A DNA stretch of 35,919 nucleotides from positions 1 through 35,919 of the forward strand of contig NZ_JADDOJ010000041.1 of NCBI RefSeq assembly GCF_015159745.1, written 5' to 3'. A program made the position numbers and the translations under genes. The notes beneath the pieces are model-generated. The model ran no database searches and was not told where the DNA came from. It saw only the letters and a program-made list of their open reading frames with translations. Positions 1 to 9,361 of the stretch are shown one piece after another. This DNA is from Ramlibacter aquaticus. GTDB taxonomy: Bacteria > Pseudomonadota > Gammaproteobacteria > Burkholderiales > Burkholderiaceae_C. Position 1 is the stretch's first letter, and every line of letters starts with the position of its first letter.

Positions 1-1218
1 AAGAGACAGGTGCCGGTGGCGATGGCCGCGGGCCCTGCGGTCGCACCGGCACCGGTACCCGCCGCCGCGCCAGCGCCCGTGACCGCTCAAGCCGTCGCGT
101 CGGCGCCAGTCGCACAAGCCCCCTCGGCAGCGACGAACCCGGCTGCGGCGCCAGCCGCGGTGGCCGTGGCGGCCATCCCGGGCTCCGCGCCGGCCAAGGC
201 CACCGAGGTGGCAGCCCGTGCTCCCGCGCCCGTGGCGCAGCCAGCCACAGCGGCCGCCGCTAAGGCAGCGCCCGTGGTGGTCGCCAAGGCCGCCACACCC
301 GCCGATACGCCGGCGGCCCGGCCCGACGATAAGCCGGCCCCCAAGCTGGCGGAGAAGGCACCCGGGAAGACGGTGGACAAGGGCCTGGAGAAGGTCGCCG
401 CCAGCAAGGCCAGCGAGAAGCCGGTCGAGAAATCCAGCGACAAGCCCGTGCCGCAGGAGGCTTCGGCCAAGCCCGCCGCCGAATCGGCCACGCGCGTCGC
501 CAAGGTAGACGCGAAGGCCCGGCCCGAGCCCAAGGCCGTCGTGATGGCGCCTGGCATCGTCAAGTCGGCGACCAACGCGCCGGGCGTCGAGGTGGCGGCG
601 GCCACGCCCACGGCCGACGGCCGCCTGGAACGCTCGGTGGGCCCCCAGCAGCAATCCGACAACCTCTACAAGCAGGCGCTGCTGATGCTCCAGCAGGGCA
701 ACGGCATCGAGGCGCGGCCGCTGTTGCGCCGCGCCCTGCAGGCGAACCCGGCGAACGGCGCGGCGCGCCAGGCGCTGGCCAACCTGCTGATCGAAAGCAA
801 CAGCCTGGGCGAAGCCACAGCTCTGCTGCGCGAAGGCACGCAGCAGAGCCCGGAGCGGCCCTCGCTGTGGACCACGCTGGCCCGCCTGCAGGTGGAGCAG
901 GGCGACAGCGCGGGCGCGCTGGCGACTCTGGAGCAGGGTGCCTCGCACGCCGGCGACGACGCGGGCTTCAACGCGCTCTACGCGGTGATGCTCCAGCGCA
1001 CCGGCCGCCACGACGAGGCGGTGAAGCGCTTCCTGACGGCGCTGCGCAGCGACCCGGCCATGCCCAACTGGCTGGTGGGCATCGGGATCTCGCTGCAGGC
1101 CCTGGGCCGCGATGGAGATGCCTTGCAGGCGTTCCAGCGTGCACGCGAAGGCGGCCGGCTGCCGGCCTCGCTGGTGGCTTTCGTCGATGCCCGCCTGGAG
1201 CAGTTGAAGCCGCACTGA
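1..1218 (+). CDS. TPR protein, MshN-like (MSHA pilus biogenesis), 5' end outside window
   Basis: The reading frame is open from base 1; the first possible start in view is GTG at 10, but the frame continues upstream, so the gene is most likely truncated by the window edge. The first ~200 visible residues are a low-complexity Ala/Pro/Val tract followed by a Lys-rich stretch with recurring EKP/DKP units, as in proteins that span the periplasm. From about residue 215 to the C-terminus there are tandem tetratricopeptide-like helices (NLYKQALLMLQQGNGIEARP, then PSLWTTLARL, and a last unit with PNWLVGIGISLQALGR). This layout, and the sequence of the last repeat, match MshN-type proteins, which in MSHA (type IV) pilus systems are bitopic inner-membrane proteins with periplasmic TPRs. 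The membrane anchor expected upstream is not visible. It could instead be another TPR scaffold of a type II secretion or pilus system. Confidence 0.8.
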   Translation, partial: KRQVPVAMAAGPAVAPAPVPAAAPAPVTAQAVASAPVAQAPSAATNPAAAPAAVAVAAIPGSAPAKATEVAARAPAPVAQPATAAAAKAAPVVVAKAATPADTPAARPDDKPAPKLAEKAPGKTVDKGLEKVAASKASEKPVEKSSDKPVPQEASAKPAAESATRVAKVDAKARPEPKAVVMAPGIVKSATNAPGVEVAAATPTADGRLERSVGPQQQSDNLYKQALLMLQQGNGIEARPLLRRALQANPANGAARQALANLLIESNSLGEATALLREGTQQSPERPSLWTTLARLQVEQGDSAGALATLEQGASHAGDDAGFNALYAVMLQRTGRHDEAVKRFLTALRSDPAMPNWLVGIGISLQALGRDGDALQAFQRAREGGRLPASLVAFVDARLEQLKPH

Positions 1219-1338
1219 GCCCCGGCCTCGGGATGGGGAGCGTTACGCAACGGCGGCCGTGTCGGCTGCCGGGTTGCAGCCCGTGCGAGTCTCGTTCGAA
1301 GACTTGGATGCGGCCGGCCCGCCCGCGGCCCGCCCGCC

Positions 1339-1659
1339 TCAGTCTTCGTGGAAGCGCGTGACGGCTTCCTCGAAAGCCTTCTTCGCCTCGATGCCGCGAG
1401 GGCGCTGGATCTCGTAGAGGGCGGTGGCCAGCAGGTAGAGGACGGTGAAGTACTGGAAGGCGTAGCACGCCAGGTACACCGCGAGCCGCGCGTTGCGGGG
1501 CGTGCCGAGCAGGGTTTCGAGCTGCTCGGGGATGGCGAAGAACCACCATTGCACGACGCCCACGTCGCCGGCGGTGAACCCGCCCAGCGCGAGCAGCGCA
1601 GGCGACACCACGGCAAGCCCCACCGCGATTCCCAGGCACCAGCCGACGCGGCCGCTCAT
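1339..1659 (-). CDS. Small two-helix membrane protein, unknown function
   Basis: A 106-residue protein that I do not recognise. It shows two hydrophobic segments, about residues 7-28 (rich in Val/Leu/Ala) and 60-83 (containing YFTVLYLLATALYEI). Between them is a short amphipathic stretch with PEQLETLLG, and a charged helical tail (AKKAFEEAVTRFHED) follows, predicted cytoplasmic. A good ribosome-binding sequence (GGAGAG, then AAGG) lies just upstream of the ATG on the minus strand. The gene is 26 nt downstream of the DUF697-like gene on the same strand and is probably the last gene of the dapC operon. Real coding is supported by the ordered hydrophobic pattern and the RBS; the function is open. 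Confidence 0.72.
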   Translation of the reverse strand: MSGRVGWCLGIAVGLAVVSPALLALGGFTAGDVGVVQWWFFAIPEQLETLLGTPRNARLAVYLACYAFQYFTVLYLLATALYEIQRPRGIEAKKAFEEAVTRFHED

Positions 1660-1685
1660 CCTTCGCTCTCCATAGGGGGCGGATT

Positions 1686-2192
1686 CTACCTGCCGGGCCG
1701 GGACGGTGCAGGCAGTTTCAGATGCGCCTGTCGCGCCACGCGCACGCAGTCCTTGATCTGTTCTTCGCCCAGGTAGCGCAGGGCGGTGTAGCCCATGAGC
1801 GCGGACACCGCCTGGCCGGCCAGCGGCACGTACTTGGCCACCTGCTGCACGGTCAGCCGCTTGCCCAGCGCCGTCGCCATGCGCAGGATCAGGTCCCGGG
1901 TGACGAGTTTGCCGACGACGACCGAACCCACCAGGGCCAGGGCCTTCTGCACCTGTTCGCGCTTGCGCGGCGGCAGGGCCTCGATCTGTTCCGGCGTCAG
2001 CCCGAACTCGGCGTTGATGGCGGGCACCAGCCGGGACAGCATGGCCGCGTCCACCGCCCAGTCCAGGCCGGGCACCGGCACCACGCTGGCCGCGCCGGCC
2101 ACCAGTGCGCGTCGGGTGAGCAGCCGGCGGCTGCGTCGGACGGCGTCTTCCAGGGCCGGGTCGCCCCGGGCCATCTGCAGTGCGGTGGGCAT
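1686..2192 (-). CDS. DUF697/YcjF-like helical membrane-associated protein
   Basis: A 168-residue protein. After a charged N-terminus (RRSRRLLTRRAL) comes a hydrophobic block with VVPVPGLDWAVDAAMLSRLV and a Pro-Gly-Asp turn, then EFGLTPEQIEAL, then two further helical hydrophobic segments (LVGSVVVGKLVTRDLILRM and VPLAGQAVSALMGYTALRYL). The pattern of an IPIPG-D-like turn followed by membrane-active helices resembles DUF697 (YcjF-type) domains; I base this on pattern and cannot test it. The start is chosen at the ATG that shares its A with the TGA of the upstream yheS gene (TGATG), which implies translational coupling. The open frame continues far upstream inside yheS in another frame, but those residues are a shadow. 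Molecular function is unknown. Confidence 0.75.
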   Translation of the reverse strand: MPTALQMARGDPALEDAVRRSRRLLTRRALVAGAASVVPVPGLDWAVDAAMLSRLVPAINAEFGLTPEQIEALPPRKREQVQKALALVGSVVVGKLVTRDLILRMATALGKRLTVQQVAKYVPLAGQAVSALMGYTALRYLGEEQIKDCVRVARQAHLKLPAPSRPGR

Positions 2193-4126
2193 CAGCCCAT
2201 GGTATCCAACTCGGTGGTGAGTTCGAGCCAGCGTTCCTCGACGGATTGCAAGGCTTCGTTCACGGCCTTGAGCCGGCGGCCGGCCTCGGCCAGCTGCGCC
2301 GGGTCGGCGGTGGCGTTGAAGCTGGCCTCCAGGGCCTCCTTCTCGGCGCCCAGTTCCGCCATGCGCTTCTCGGCCTTCTCCAGCTCCTTGCGCAGCGGCC
2401 GGCTGCGGGCCGCCTGGGCCTGGCGCTGCTGCGCCTCGTCCTTGCGCTGCTGGGCGCCGTTCGCGGCAGGCTCGTCCTTCTGGCGGGCCGCCCCCCGGCT
2501 CTCCTCGCGCTGGCGCCGGGCTTCGTCCAGCAGGAAGCGCTGGTAGTCGTCCAGGTCGCCATCGAAAGGCGTCACCACCCCACGGGCCACCAGCCAAAAC
2601 TCGTCGCAGGTCGCACGCAGCAGGGCCCGGTCGTGGCTGACCAGCATCACCGTGCCTTCGAACTCGTTCAGCGCCACGGACAGCGCCTCGCGCGTGGCCA
2701 GGTCCAGGTGGTTGGTGGGCTCGTCCAGCAGCAGCAGGTTGGGGCGCTGCCAGACCATGGTGGCCAGCACCAGCCGGGCCTTTTCGCCGCCGCTCATGGT
2801 GCCGACAGCCTGTTGCACCATGTCGCCCGAGAAATTGAAGGTGCCCAGGAAGTTGCGCAGCTCCTGCTCGCGCGCCACGTCGCCCGGCGTGGCCGCCAGC
2901 TCGCGCGCCAGGCGCGTCATGTGCGAGAGCGGCGTGTCCTCGGGGTGCAGCACGTCCAGCTCCTGCTGGGCGAAGTAGCCGATGTTCAGGCCCTTGCCTT
3001 CGGTCAAGGTGCCGCCCAGCGCCTTCAGTTCCCGCGCGATGGTCTTGACCAGGGTCGACTTGCCCTGGCCGTTCGCCCCCAGGATGCCGATGCGCTGGCC
3101 CGCCAGCACGGACCGGTTGACGCCGCGCAGGATGACCTTCTCGCTGCCGTCCTCCCCCGTGTAGCCGAACACCCCGTCGCTGATGGCGAGCATCGGGTTG
3201 GGCAGGTTGGCGGGCTCCTTGAACTCGAAATTGAAGTCGGCCTCGGCCAGCACCGGCGCGATCTTCTCCATGCGCTCCAGCGCCTTGACGCGGCTCTGCG
3301 CCTGCTTGGCCTTGGTGGCCTTGGCCTTGAAGCGGTCGATGAAGCGCTGCAGGTGGGCGATCTTTTCCTGCTGGCGGGTGTAGGAGCTCTGCTGCTGTGT
3401 CAGCTGCTGGGCCCGCATGGTCTCGAAGGCGCTGTAGTTGCCGCCGTAGCGCGTGAGCTGCTGGCGCTCGATGTGCAGCGTCACGGTCGTCACCGCATCC
3501 AGGAATTCGCGGTCGTGGCTGATGACCACCAGGGTGCCGGCGTAGCGCTGCAGCCAGGCCTCCAGCCAGACCAGGGCGTCCAGGTCCAGGTGGTTGGTGG
3601 GCTCGTCCAGCAGCAGCAGGTCGGAGGGGCACATCAGCGCCCGGGCGAGCTGCAGGCGCATGCGCCAGCCGCCCGAGAAGCTGTTCACGGGCCGCTCGAG
3701 CTCGTCGGGCCTGAAGCCCAGGCCCAGGATCAGGGCCTGGGCGCGGGGCACGGCGTCATGCTCGCCGGCGTCGCCCAGGTCGACGTGCGCCTGCGCGATC
3801 GCCATGCCGTCGCCCGAGTCCTCGGCCTGGCCCAGTGCGTCCCGCAGCGCCATCAGCCGCGTGTCGCCGGCCAGCACGAAGGCGGTGGCGGGCTCGTCGG
3901 TCTCGGGCATGTGCTGCGCCACCTGCGCCAGGCGCCAGGTCGGCGGCATGGAGAACTCGCCCCCGTCCTCGTGCAGGCTGCCGTTGAGCAGGGCGAACAG
4001 CGTGGACTTGCCGGCGCCGTTGCGGCCGACCAGGCCGACCTTCTCGCCCGGGTTCAGGGTGGCCGACACGCGGTCCAGCAGCACCTTGGCGCCGCGGCGC
4101 AGGGTGACGTTGCGCAGCGTGATCAT
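2192..4126 (-). CDS. yheS: ABC-F family ATPase YheS
   Basis: A 644-residue soluble protein with two ABC ATPase domains and no membrane domain, typical of ABC-F proteins that act on the ribosome. Domain 1 has Walker A GRNGAGKS (34-41), signature SFSGGWRMR and Walker B LLLLDEPTNHLD. The interdomain arm (HLQRFIDRFKAKATKAKQAQ) carries the conserved basic ABC-F linker. Domain 2 has Walker A GANGQGKS (about 348-355), signature TMSGGEKAR and a second DEPTNHLD. A charged coiled-coil-like tail follows from about 530. Length and the start [18 protein letters not shown] match the YheS subgroup better than Uup or EttA. ATG at 4126 overlaps the prmB stop (ATGA), so it is probably coupled to prmB. The frame is open upstream to 4876, but that part translates as noise within prmB. 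ABC-F proteins are thought to relieve stalled or antibiotic-bound ribosomes; the exact role of YheS is less certain. Confidence 0.95.
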   Translation of the reverse strand: MITLRNVTLRRGAKVLLDRVSATLNPGEKVGLVGRNGAGKSTLFALLNGSLHEDGGEFSMPPTWRLAQVAQHMPETDEPATAFVLAGDTRLMALRDALGQAEDSGDGMAIAQAHVDLGDAGEHDAVPRAQALILGLGFRPDELERPVNSFSGGWRMRLQLARALMCPSDLLLLDEPTNHLDLDALVWLEAWLQRYAGTLVVISHDREFLDAVTTVTLHIERQQLTRYGGNYSAFETMRAQQLTQQQSSYTRQQEKIAHLQRFIDRFKAKATKAKQAQSRVKALERMEKIAPVLAEADFNFEFKEPANLPNPMLAISDGVFGYTGEDGSEKVILRGVNRSVLAGQRIGILGANGQGKSTLVKTIARELKALGGTLTEGKGLNIGYFAQQELDVLHPEDTPLSHMTRLARELAATPGDVAREQELRNFLGTFNFSGDMVQQAVGTMSGGEKARLVLATMVWQRPNLLLLDEPTNHLDLATREALSVALNEFEGTVMLVSHDRALLRATCDEFWLVARGVVTPFDGDLDDYQRFLLDEARRQREESRGAARQKDEPAANGAQQRKDEAQQRQAQAARSRPLRKELEKAEKRMAELGAEKEALEASFNATADPAQLAEAGRRLKAVNEALQSVEERWLELTTELDTMG

Positions 4127-4986
4127 GCGGGGAGCATGTCGCGGGTGAGCAGCAGCACCTGGTCCTCGCCGGCGCTGGTTTCCAACCACACGGGCAGCAG
4201 GTCGGGGAAGGCGCGCTCGAAATGCGCGCGCTCGTTGCCGATCTCCAGCACCAGCACGCCGTCCTCGGACAGGCGCGAGGGCAGGTCGCGCAGCAGGGCG
4301 CGTATGAAGTCCATGCCGTCCTCGCCGCCGGCCAGGGCGAGCGCGGGCTCGGCGCGGTACTCGGCGGGCAGCGACTGCATGCTGCCGCTGTTCACGTAGG
4401 GCGGATTGCACAGCACCAGGTCCCAGGGGCCGGGCAGGGCCGCGAGGCCGTCCGACTGCAGGAGATGGATGCGTGGCGCCAGGCCGTGCTTGTCCACGTT
4501 GATGCGTGCGACGGCCAGCGCGTCCTGGGAGATGTCGGCCGCGTCCACGGTGACGTCCGGCCAGGCCATGGCGGCGAGCACGGCGAGGCTGCCGTTGCCC
4601 GTGCACAGGTCCAGCACGCGGCGGGTGCGGTCGGACAGCCAGGGGTCGATGCCGCCCTCGGCCACGAGCTCGGCGATGAAGCTGCGCGGCACGATCACCC
4701 GCTCGTCCACGTAGAAGGGCACGCCCATCAGCCAGGCCTCGTGCGTGAGGTAGGCGGCGGGCTTGCGGGTCGCGATGCGCTCGGCCAACAGTGCGTCGAC
4801 CTGGGCGGCCTGGTCCGCCGTCACCGCGGTCTCGCCCGCAGCCTCCAGGCCGTCCAGCGGCAAGCCCAGCCGCCACAGGGTCAGCCAGGCGGCCTCGTCG
4901 TAGGCGTTCGTGGTGCCGTGGCCAAAGGAAATGTCGGCATCGGCCAGGCGCTGCGCGCCGGCCTCCACCAGTTCGAACAATGTCAT
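4123..4986 (-). CDS. prmB: 50S ribosomal protein L3 glutamine N5-methyltransferase PrmB
   Basis: A 287-residue SAM-dependent methylase of the HemK/PrmA family. The N-terminal helical part ([19 protein letters not shown]) precedes the Rossmann methylase fold with the SAM-binding motif [13 protein letters not shown] (near residue 137) and the catalytic NPPY motif ([10 protein letters not shown]) typical of enzymes that methylate Gln side chains. [10 protein letters not shown] is the acidic strand-2 SAM-ribose binding motif. The sequence around [18 protein letters not shown] is the usual family C-terminal signature. PrmB rather than PrmC is preferred from the N-terminal sequence including [18 protein letters not shown] at 4986 overlaps the dapE stop by 4 nt. 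The product modifies L3 in the cytoplasm during 50S assembly. Confidence 0.95.
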   Translation of the reverse strand: MTLFELVEAGAQRLADADISFGHGTTNAYDEAAWLTLWRLGLPLDGLEAAGETAVTADQAAQVDALLAERIATRKPAAYLTHEAWLMGVPFYVDERVIVPRSFIAELVAEGGIDPWLSDRTRRVLDLCTGNGSLAVLAAMAWPDVTVDAADISQDALAVARINVDKHGLAPRIHLLQSDGLAALPGPWDLVLCNPPYVNSGSMQSLPAEYRAEPALALAGGEDGMDFIRALLRDLPSRLSEDGVLVLEIGNERAHFERAFPDLLPVWLETSAGEDQVLLLTRDMLPA

Positions 4987-6134
4987 TTCAGGAGGGCGTC
5001 GAGCCGTTCGAGCGTGGACCGGTAGATGTCCTTCAGCGGCTCGATGTCGGCCACCGCCACGTGCTCGTCGATCTTGTGGATGCTGGCGTTGATGGGGCCG
5101 AACTCCACCACCTGCGGGCAGATCCGGGAAATGAAGCGGCCGTCGCTGGTGCCGCCGGTGGTGGACAGCTCGGTGTCCACGCCCGTGCGCGCCTGGATCG
5201 CGCCCTTGAGGGCGTCGACCAGTTCGCCGGGCCGGGTGAGGAAGGGCTGGCCGCCCAGCACCCACTTCAAGTCGTAGTCCAGCCCGTGGCGCTGGAGCAC
5301 GGCCTCGGTACGCGCCATCAGGCCTTCGGCGGTCGACTCCGTGGAGAAGCGGAAGTTGAAGTCCATCACCACCGTGCCGGGAATGACGTTGGTCGCACCC
5401 GTGCCGCCGTGAATGTTGCTGACCTGGAAACCGGTGGGCGGGAAGAAATCGTTGCCGCGGTCCCACTCGGTGGCAGCGAGTTCGGCCAGCGCGGGCAATG
5501 CCTGGTGGATCGGGTTGCGCGCGAGCTGGGGGTAGGCGATGTGGCCCTGGATGCCGCGCACCGTGAGCTTGCCGCTCAGGGTGCCGCGGCGCCCGTTCTT
5601 GATCATGTCGCCCAGGTTCTGCACGCTGGTGGGCTCGCCCACGATGCACCAGTCCAGGCGCTCGTCGCGCCGGGCCAGGTGTTCGCAGACCACCACGGTG
5701 CCGTCCACGCTGGGACCTTCCTCGTCGCTGGTGATGAGCAGGGCGATGGAAAGCGCCGGATCGGGCTCGGCGGCCAGGAATTCCTCCACGGCCACGGTGA
5801 AGGCCGCGATCGAGGTCTTCATGTCGGCCGCGCCACGGCCGTAGAGCCGGCCCTCGCGGTGCGTGGGGCTGAAGGGATCGCTGGTCCACTGGTCCAGCGG
5901 GCCGGTGGGCACCACGTCGGTGTGGCCTGCGAAGGCCAGGGTGCGCGGCGAGCGGCCGGCGCGCCGGGCCCACAGGTTGGTGACGCGGAATTCGTCCGGG
6001 CCACTCATCAGGGTTTCGCAGCTGAAGCCCAGCGGACGCAGGCGCTCGGCCAGGATGCGCTGGCACTGGTCGTCTTCGGGGGTGACCGAGCGGCGCGAGA
6101 TGAGCTGCTCGGTCAGCTGCAGGGCGCGGCTCAC
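4983..6134 (-). CDS. dapE: Succinyl-diaminopimelate desuccinylase DapE
   Basis: A 383-residue M20-family di-zinc hydrolase that removes succinate from N-succinyl-LL-diaminopimelate, giving LL-DAP for lysine and peptidoglycan. Visible metal and catalytic residues are His71 and Asp73 in AGHTDVVP, the bridging Asp104 in GRGAADMK, and the Glu pair 138-139 in [17 protein letters not shown], the PQLARNP stretch and GGTSDGRFI near the C-terminus are also family-typical. The start is taken as GTG at 6134 ([19 protein letters not shown]), which overlaps the pilU stop (GTGA) and gives the usual DapE length; the longer in-frame extension to 6251 lies inside pilU and looks non-coding. It is co-directional with dapC and dapD, so the succinylase pathway steps here are dapD, dapC and dapE in one run. 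Confidence 0.96.
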   Translation of the reverse strand: MSRALQLTEQLISRRSVTPEDDQCQRILAERLRPLGFSCETLMSGPDEFRVTNLWARRAGRSPRTLAFAGHTDVVPTGPLDQWTSDPFSPTHREGRLYGRGAADMKTSIAAFTVAVEEFLAAEPDPALSIALLITSDEEGPSVDGTVVVCEHLARRDERLDWCIVGEPTSVQNLGDMIKNGRRGTLSGKLTVRGIQGHIAYPQLARNPIHQALPALAELAATEWDRGNDFFPPTGFQVSNIHGGTGATNVIPGTVVMDFNFRFSTESTAEGLMARTEAVLQRHGLDYDLKWVLGGQPFLTRPGELVDALKGAIQARTGVDTELSTTGGTSDGRFISRICPQVVEFGPINASIHKIDEHVAVADIEPLKDIYRSTLERLDALLK

Positions 6135-7288
6135 TGCTTCACGTCCAGGGTGATCTCGGTGAACGAGGGTTCGTCGGCCAGGTCCTCGTCCGAGGCGCCG
6201 TCCTCGGTGACCAGCTTGTCCTTGGGCGAGAAATCGTTCTGCAGCCGCCACTGCAGGTTGGTGGGCGAATCGGCGTAGGCGAGGCCCTCCTTGCGGTCCA
6301 CCACGCCCTCCATGATGAGGCGCGCGATGTCCTGCTCGAAAGTCTGCGAGCCCTCGGCCATGGACTTCTCCATGGCCTCCTTGATGCCGGAGAAGTCACC
6401 CTTCTCGATCAGCTCGGACACCAGCTTGGTGTTGAGCATGACCTCCACCGCGGGCGCACGGCCGCCGTGCACGGTGCGCAGCAGCCGCTGCGAGACGATG
6501 GCCTTGAGCGCGGCGGCCAGGTCGCCCAGCATGGTGGGACGCACCTCGACCGGGTAGAAGCTCAGCACGCGGTTGAGCGCCTGGTAGCTGTTGTTGGCGT
6601 GCATGGTCGCCAGGCACAGGTGGCCCGACTGGGCGTACGCGATGGCCGCGGACATGGTCTCGCGGTCGCGGATCTCGCCGATCAGGATCACGTCGGGCGC
6701 CTGGCGCAGGGCGTTCTTGAGCGCGACCTGCATGGACTCCGTGTCGCTGCCGACCTCGCGCTGGTTCACCACCGACTTCTTGTTGCGGAACAGGAATTCG
6801 ACCGGGTCCTCGATGGTGAGGATGTGGCCTGCCGTGCGCTCGTTGCGGTAGTCCATCATGGACGCGAGCGTGGTGCTCTTGCCGGCGCCGGTGGCACCGA
6901 CCATCAGCATCAGGCCGCGCTTCTCCATGATCAGGTCGCCCAGGATCATGGGTACCTGCAGGCTGGCCAGGGCCGGGATCTCCGTGGTGATGTAGCGGAT
7001 CACGGCGGCGTAGGTGCCGCGCTGGCGCATGGCCGAGATGCGGAAGTTGCCCACGCCCTCGACGGCGTGCGCCAGGTTCAGCTCGCCGGTCTCCTCCAGC
7101 TCGGTGATGCGCCGGGCCGGCAGCACCTCCGCCAGCAGCGCCTTGGGCGCGTCCGGCGGCAGGAGCTGGTTGTTGATCGGCAGGCACTGGCCGTTGATCT
7201 TGATGAGCGCGGGCGCGTTCGCCGACAGGTAGACGTCGGACGCCTTTTTCTCGCTCATCAGGCGCAGGATGCGCTCCATCGTGCTCAT
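6131..7288 (-). CDS. pilU: Type IV pilus retraction ATPase, PilU type
   Basis: A 385-residue hexameric secretion-type ATPase of the PilT/PilU family, a cytoplasmic motor that works with PilT in depolymerising type IV pili. Motifs are Walker [10 protein letters not shown] (131-139), Asp box TIEDPVEF (158-165), Walker [11 protein letters not shown] (201-210) and His box [10 protein letters not shown] (223-232). The N-terminus ([20 protein letters not shown]) and the acidic C-terminal tail ([15 protein letters not shown]) favour PilU over PilT. A strong Shine-Dalgarno (GGAAGGA) ends 7 nt before the ATG on the minus strand, supporting this start. It sits between dapD (34-nt gap) and dapE (4-nt overlap), an arrangement I associate with Burkholderiales. 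Whether pilT exists elsewhere cannot be seen. Confidence 0.92.
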   Translation of the reverse strand: MSTMERILRLMSEKKASDVYLSANAPALIKINGQCLPINNQLLPPDAPKALLAEVLPARRITELEETGELNLAHAVEGVGNFRISAMRQRGTYAAVIRYITTEIPALASLQVPMILGDLIMEKRGLMLMVGATGAGKSTTLASMMDYRNERTAGHILTIEDPVEFLFRNKKSVVNQREVGSDTESMQVALKNALRQAPDVILIGEIRDRETMSAAIAYAQSGHLCLATMHANNSYQALNRVLSFYPVEVRPTMLGDLAAALKAIVSQRLLRTVHGGRAPAVEVMLNTKLVSELIEKGDFSGIKEAMEKSMAEGSQTFEQDIARLIMEGVVDRKEGLAYADSPTNLQWRLQNDFSPKDKLVTEDGASDEDLADEPSFTEITLDVKQ

Positions 7289-7322
7289 GGGATCGTCCTT
7301 CCGGGGCCGGTGCCGCCGTCCA

Positions 7323-8147
7323 TCAGTCGCGCAGCAGGTCGTTCAGGCTGGTCTTGGCGCGGGTCTGTGCGTCCACGCGCTTGACGATGATGGCCGCGTA
7401 CAGACTGTAGCGGCCGCCGTCCTTGGGCAGGCTGCCCGAGATCACCACCGAGCCGGAGGGCACGCGGCCGTAGCTCACCTCGCCCGTGGCGCGGTCGTAG
7501 ATGGGGGTGCTCTGGCCGATGTACACGCCCATGGAGATCACCGAGTTCTCCTCGACGATCACGCCCTCGACGATCTCGGAGCGGGCGCCGATGAAGCAGT
7601 TGTCCTCGATGATGGTCGGGTTGGCCTGCAGCGGCTCCAGCACGCCGCCCAGGCCCACGCCGCCGGAGAGGTGCACGTTCTTGCCGACCTGTGCGCAGGA
7701 GCCCACGGTGGCCCAGGTGTCGACCATGGTGCCTTCGTCCACGTAGGCGCCGATGTTGACGTAGCTGGGCATCAGGATCGCGCCCTTGGCGATGAAGCTG
7801 CCGCGGCGCGCCACAGCCGGGGGCACCACGCGCACGCCGGTGGCGGCCATTTCCTCGGCCGAGAGGTGCGAGAACTTGGTCTGCACCTTGTCGTAGAAGG
7901 CCAGGTCACCGGCGCGCATGGGCGCGTTGTCCTTCAGGCGGAAGGACAGCAGCACCGCCTTCTTGATCCACTGGTGCACCGTCCATCGGCCCACGCCCTC
8001 GCGCGTCGCCACGCGCAGGCGGCCGTGGTTCAGTTCGGCGATGACGTGCTCCACCGCGTCCAGCACCTCCTTGGGGGCGGAGGCGGCGGAAAGCTGGGCA
8101 CGGTTGTCCCATGCGGTGTCGATGGTCTGCTGGAGCTGCTGGGTCAT
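7323..8147 (-). CDS. dapD: 2,3,4,5-tetrahydropyridine-2,6-dicarboxylate N-succinyltransferase DapD
   Basis: A 274-residue trimeric acyltransferase transferring succinyl from succinyl-CoA to tetrahydrodipicolinate. The length equals that of E. coli DapD. After a helical N-terminus ([20 protein letters not shown]) comes the left-handed beta-helix, seen as hexapeptide-type repeats from about residue 105 ([18 protein letters not shown], then [20 protein letters not shown], then [13 protein letters not shown]). The active-site region [20 protein letters not shown] and the C-terminal [19 protein letters not shown] are typical. The start is the ATG at 8147, 8 nt after the dapC stop, without a clear Shine-Dalgarno, so re-initiation after dapC is likely. 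The frame extends upstream into dapC, but that part is a shadow. Confidence 0.97.
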   Translation of the reverse strand: MTQQLQQTIDTAWDNRAQLSAASAPKEVLDAVEHVIAELNHGRLRVATREGVGRWTVHQWIKKAVLLSFRLKDNAPMRAGDLAFYDKVQTKFSHLSAEEMAATGVRVVPPAVARRGSFIAKGAILMPSYVNIGAYVDEGTMVDTWATVGSCAQVGKNVHLSGGVGLGGVLEPLQANPTIIEDNCFIGARSEIVEGVIVEENSVISMGVYIGQSTPIYDRATGEVSYGRVPSGSVVISGSLPKDGGRYSLYAAIIVKRVDAQTRAKTSLNDLLRD

Positions 8148-8155
8148 GGCTCGGT

Positions 8156-9346
8156 CTATTTCTTGAAGTTTCGGGTGAACTGGACGATGCGTTCGGCGGC
8201 TTCCACGCATTCCTCGGTCGCGGCGACGAGCGCCATGCGCACGCGGCCGGCGCCCGGGTTGCGGCCCTGGGCCTCGCGGGCCAGGTAGCTGCCGGGCAGC
8301 ACGGTGACATTGTATTGAGCGTAGAGCTCGCGGGCGAACGCCGCGTCGTCGCCCGGCACGCCGGCCCAGAGGTAGAAGGCGGCATCGGGCAGGCGCACGT
8401 CCAGCACCGGGGCCAGCAGCGGGGTCACGCGGGCGAATTTCTCGCGGTAGAGGGCGCGGTTCGCGGCCACGTGCGCCTCGTCGCCCCAGGCGGCGATGGA
8501 GGCCTTCTGCACCGGAGGCGGCATGGCGCTGCCGTGGTAGGTGCGATACAGCAGGAAGCGCTTGACCAGGCTGGCGTCACCGGCCACGAAGCCGCTGCGC
8601 ATGCCGGGCACGTTGCTGCGCTTGGAAAGGCTGGTGAAGGCCAGCATGCGGCGGAAGTCGGTGCGGCCCAGGCGGGCGGCTGCCTCCAGGCCGCCCAGCG
8701 GGGCCTCGTCACCGAAATAGATCTCGCTGTAGCACTCGTCGGACGCGATGATGAACCCATGCCGGTCCGACAGGGCGAAGAGCTTTTCCCACTCGGACAG
8801 CGGCATCACGGCGCCGGTCGGGTTGCCGGGGGAACAGACGAAGGCCAGCTGGGTGCGTTGCCACACCGCCTCGGGCACGCTGTCCCAGTCGACCGCGAAG
8901 TTGCGGGCCGGGTCGCTGGGCGCATAGAAGGGCGTGGCGCCGCCGAGCAGGGCCGCGCCCTCGTAGATCTGGTAGAACGGGTTGGGGCAGACCACGACCG
9001 GGTCGCGCGAGGGGTCCAGCACGGCCTGGGCGAACGAGAACAGGGCCTCGCGCGAGCCGTTCACGGGCAGCACCTGCGTGGCCGCGTCGACCGCGATGTC
9101 GTAGCGGGCCCCCAGCCAGCGGGCGCAGGCCTCGCGCAGCGCCAGGTCCCCGGCGGTGGCGGGGTAGCTGGCCAGGCCGTCCAGGCTTTCGACCAGCGCC
9201 TGCTTGATGAAAGGCGGCGTGGGGTGGCGCGGCTCGCCGATGCCCAGGCTGATCGGGCGATACTCGGGGTTGGGCGTGATGCCCGAAAACAACTGCCGCA
9301 GCCGCTCGAAGGGATAGGGCTGCAGGCGGTCCAACAGGGGATTCAT
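8156..9346 (-). CDS. dapC: Succinyldiaminopimelate transaminase DapC
   Basis: A 396-residue fold-type I PLP aminotransferase converting N-succinyl-2-amino-6-ketopimelate to N-succinyl-LL-DAP. Visible PLP-site elements are NPTG (175-178), Asp203 and Tyr206 in SDECYSEIY, the Schiff-base Lys242 in [15 protein letters not shown], and the C-terminal arginine region GRVRMALVA. The N-terminus [17 protein letters not shown] and [12 protein letters not shown] match the beta-proteobacterial DapC group rather than the ArgD-type enzyme used in E. coli. It is the first gene of the minus-strand run, and dapD follows 8 nt later. The only promoter-like element upstream lies 6 nt from the ATG, so the transcript may be leaderless (see the separate promoter entry). 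Confidence 0.95.
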   Translation of the reverse strand: MNPLLDRLQPYPFERLRQLFSGITPNPEYRPISLGIGEPRHPTPPFIKQALVESLDGLASYPATAGDLALREACARWLGARYDIAVDAATQVLPVNGSREALFSFAQAVLDPSRDPVVVCPNPFYQIYEGAALLGGATPFYAPSDPARNFAVDWDSVPEAVWQRTQLAFVCSPGNPTGAVMPLSEWEKLFALSDRHGFIIASDECYSEIYFGDEAPLGGLEAAARLGRTDFRRMLAFTSLSKRSNVPGMRSGFVAGDASLVKRFLLYRTYHGSAMPPPVQKASIAAWGDEAHVAANRALYREKFARVTPLLAPVLDVRLPDAAFYLWAGVPGDDAAFARELYAQYNVTVLPGSYLAREAQGRNPGAGRVRMALVAATEECVEAAERIVQFTRNFKK

Positions 9347-9352
9347 GGGAGG

Positions 9353-9361
9353 ATTATCCCA
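9353..9361 (-). promoter_or_regulatory. Extended -10 promoter element of dapC, leaderless layout
   Basis: On the minus strand the sequence reads TGGGATAAT (extended -10: TG, one base, then GATAAT, 5 of 6 to TATAAT), with only 6 nt before the dapC ATG. The expected transcription start, about 7 nt beyond the hexamer, falls on or next to the A of the ATG. A weak -35 (CAGACC) sits 17 bp upstream. There is no purine-rich ribosome site in the 6 nt. The inference of a leaderless mRNA rests on spacing alone. Confidence 0.55.

Noticed and set aside
100..560. Repetitive Ala/Pro/Lys coding tract as a DNA repeat or recombination site
   Set aside because: The repetition is at the amino-acid level and the codons vary, so it is a protein linker rather than a DNA repeat array.
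1270..1283. CGGG/CCCG hairpin after the MshN-like gene
   Set aside because: Only 4 bp with no T-run; too common in this composition to call a terminator.
2193..3632. Long upstream extension of the DUF697-like gene
   Set aside because: It is an out-of-frame reading of yheS; only the portion after the ATG at 2192 looks like a protein.
2180..4399. A 739-codon open frame opposite yheS
   Set aside because: Translation is repetitive Gln/Val/His/Leu-rich noise and the opposite strand has both ABC domains.
4127..4876. N-terminal extension of yheS into prmB
   Set aside because: The extra residues are Arg/Gly/Ala-rich with no family match, whereas prmB reads through this region with conserved motifs; the ABC-F start at 4126 matches the family.
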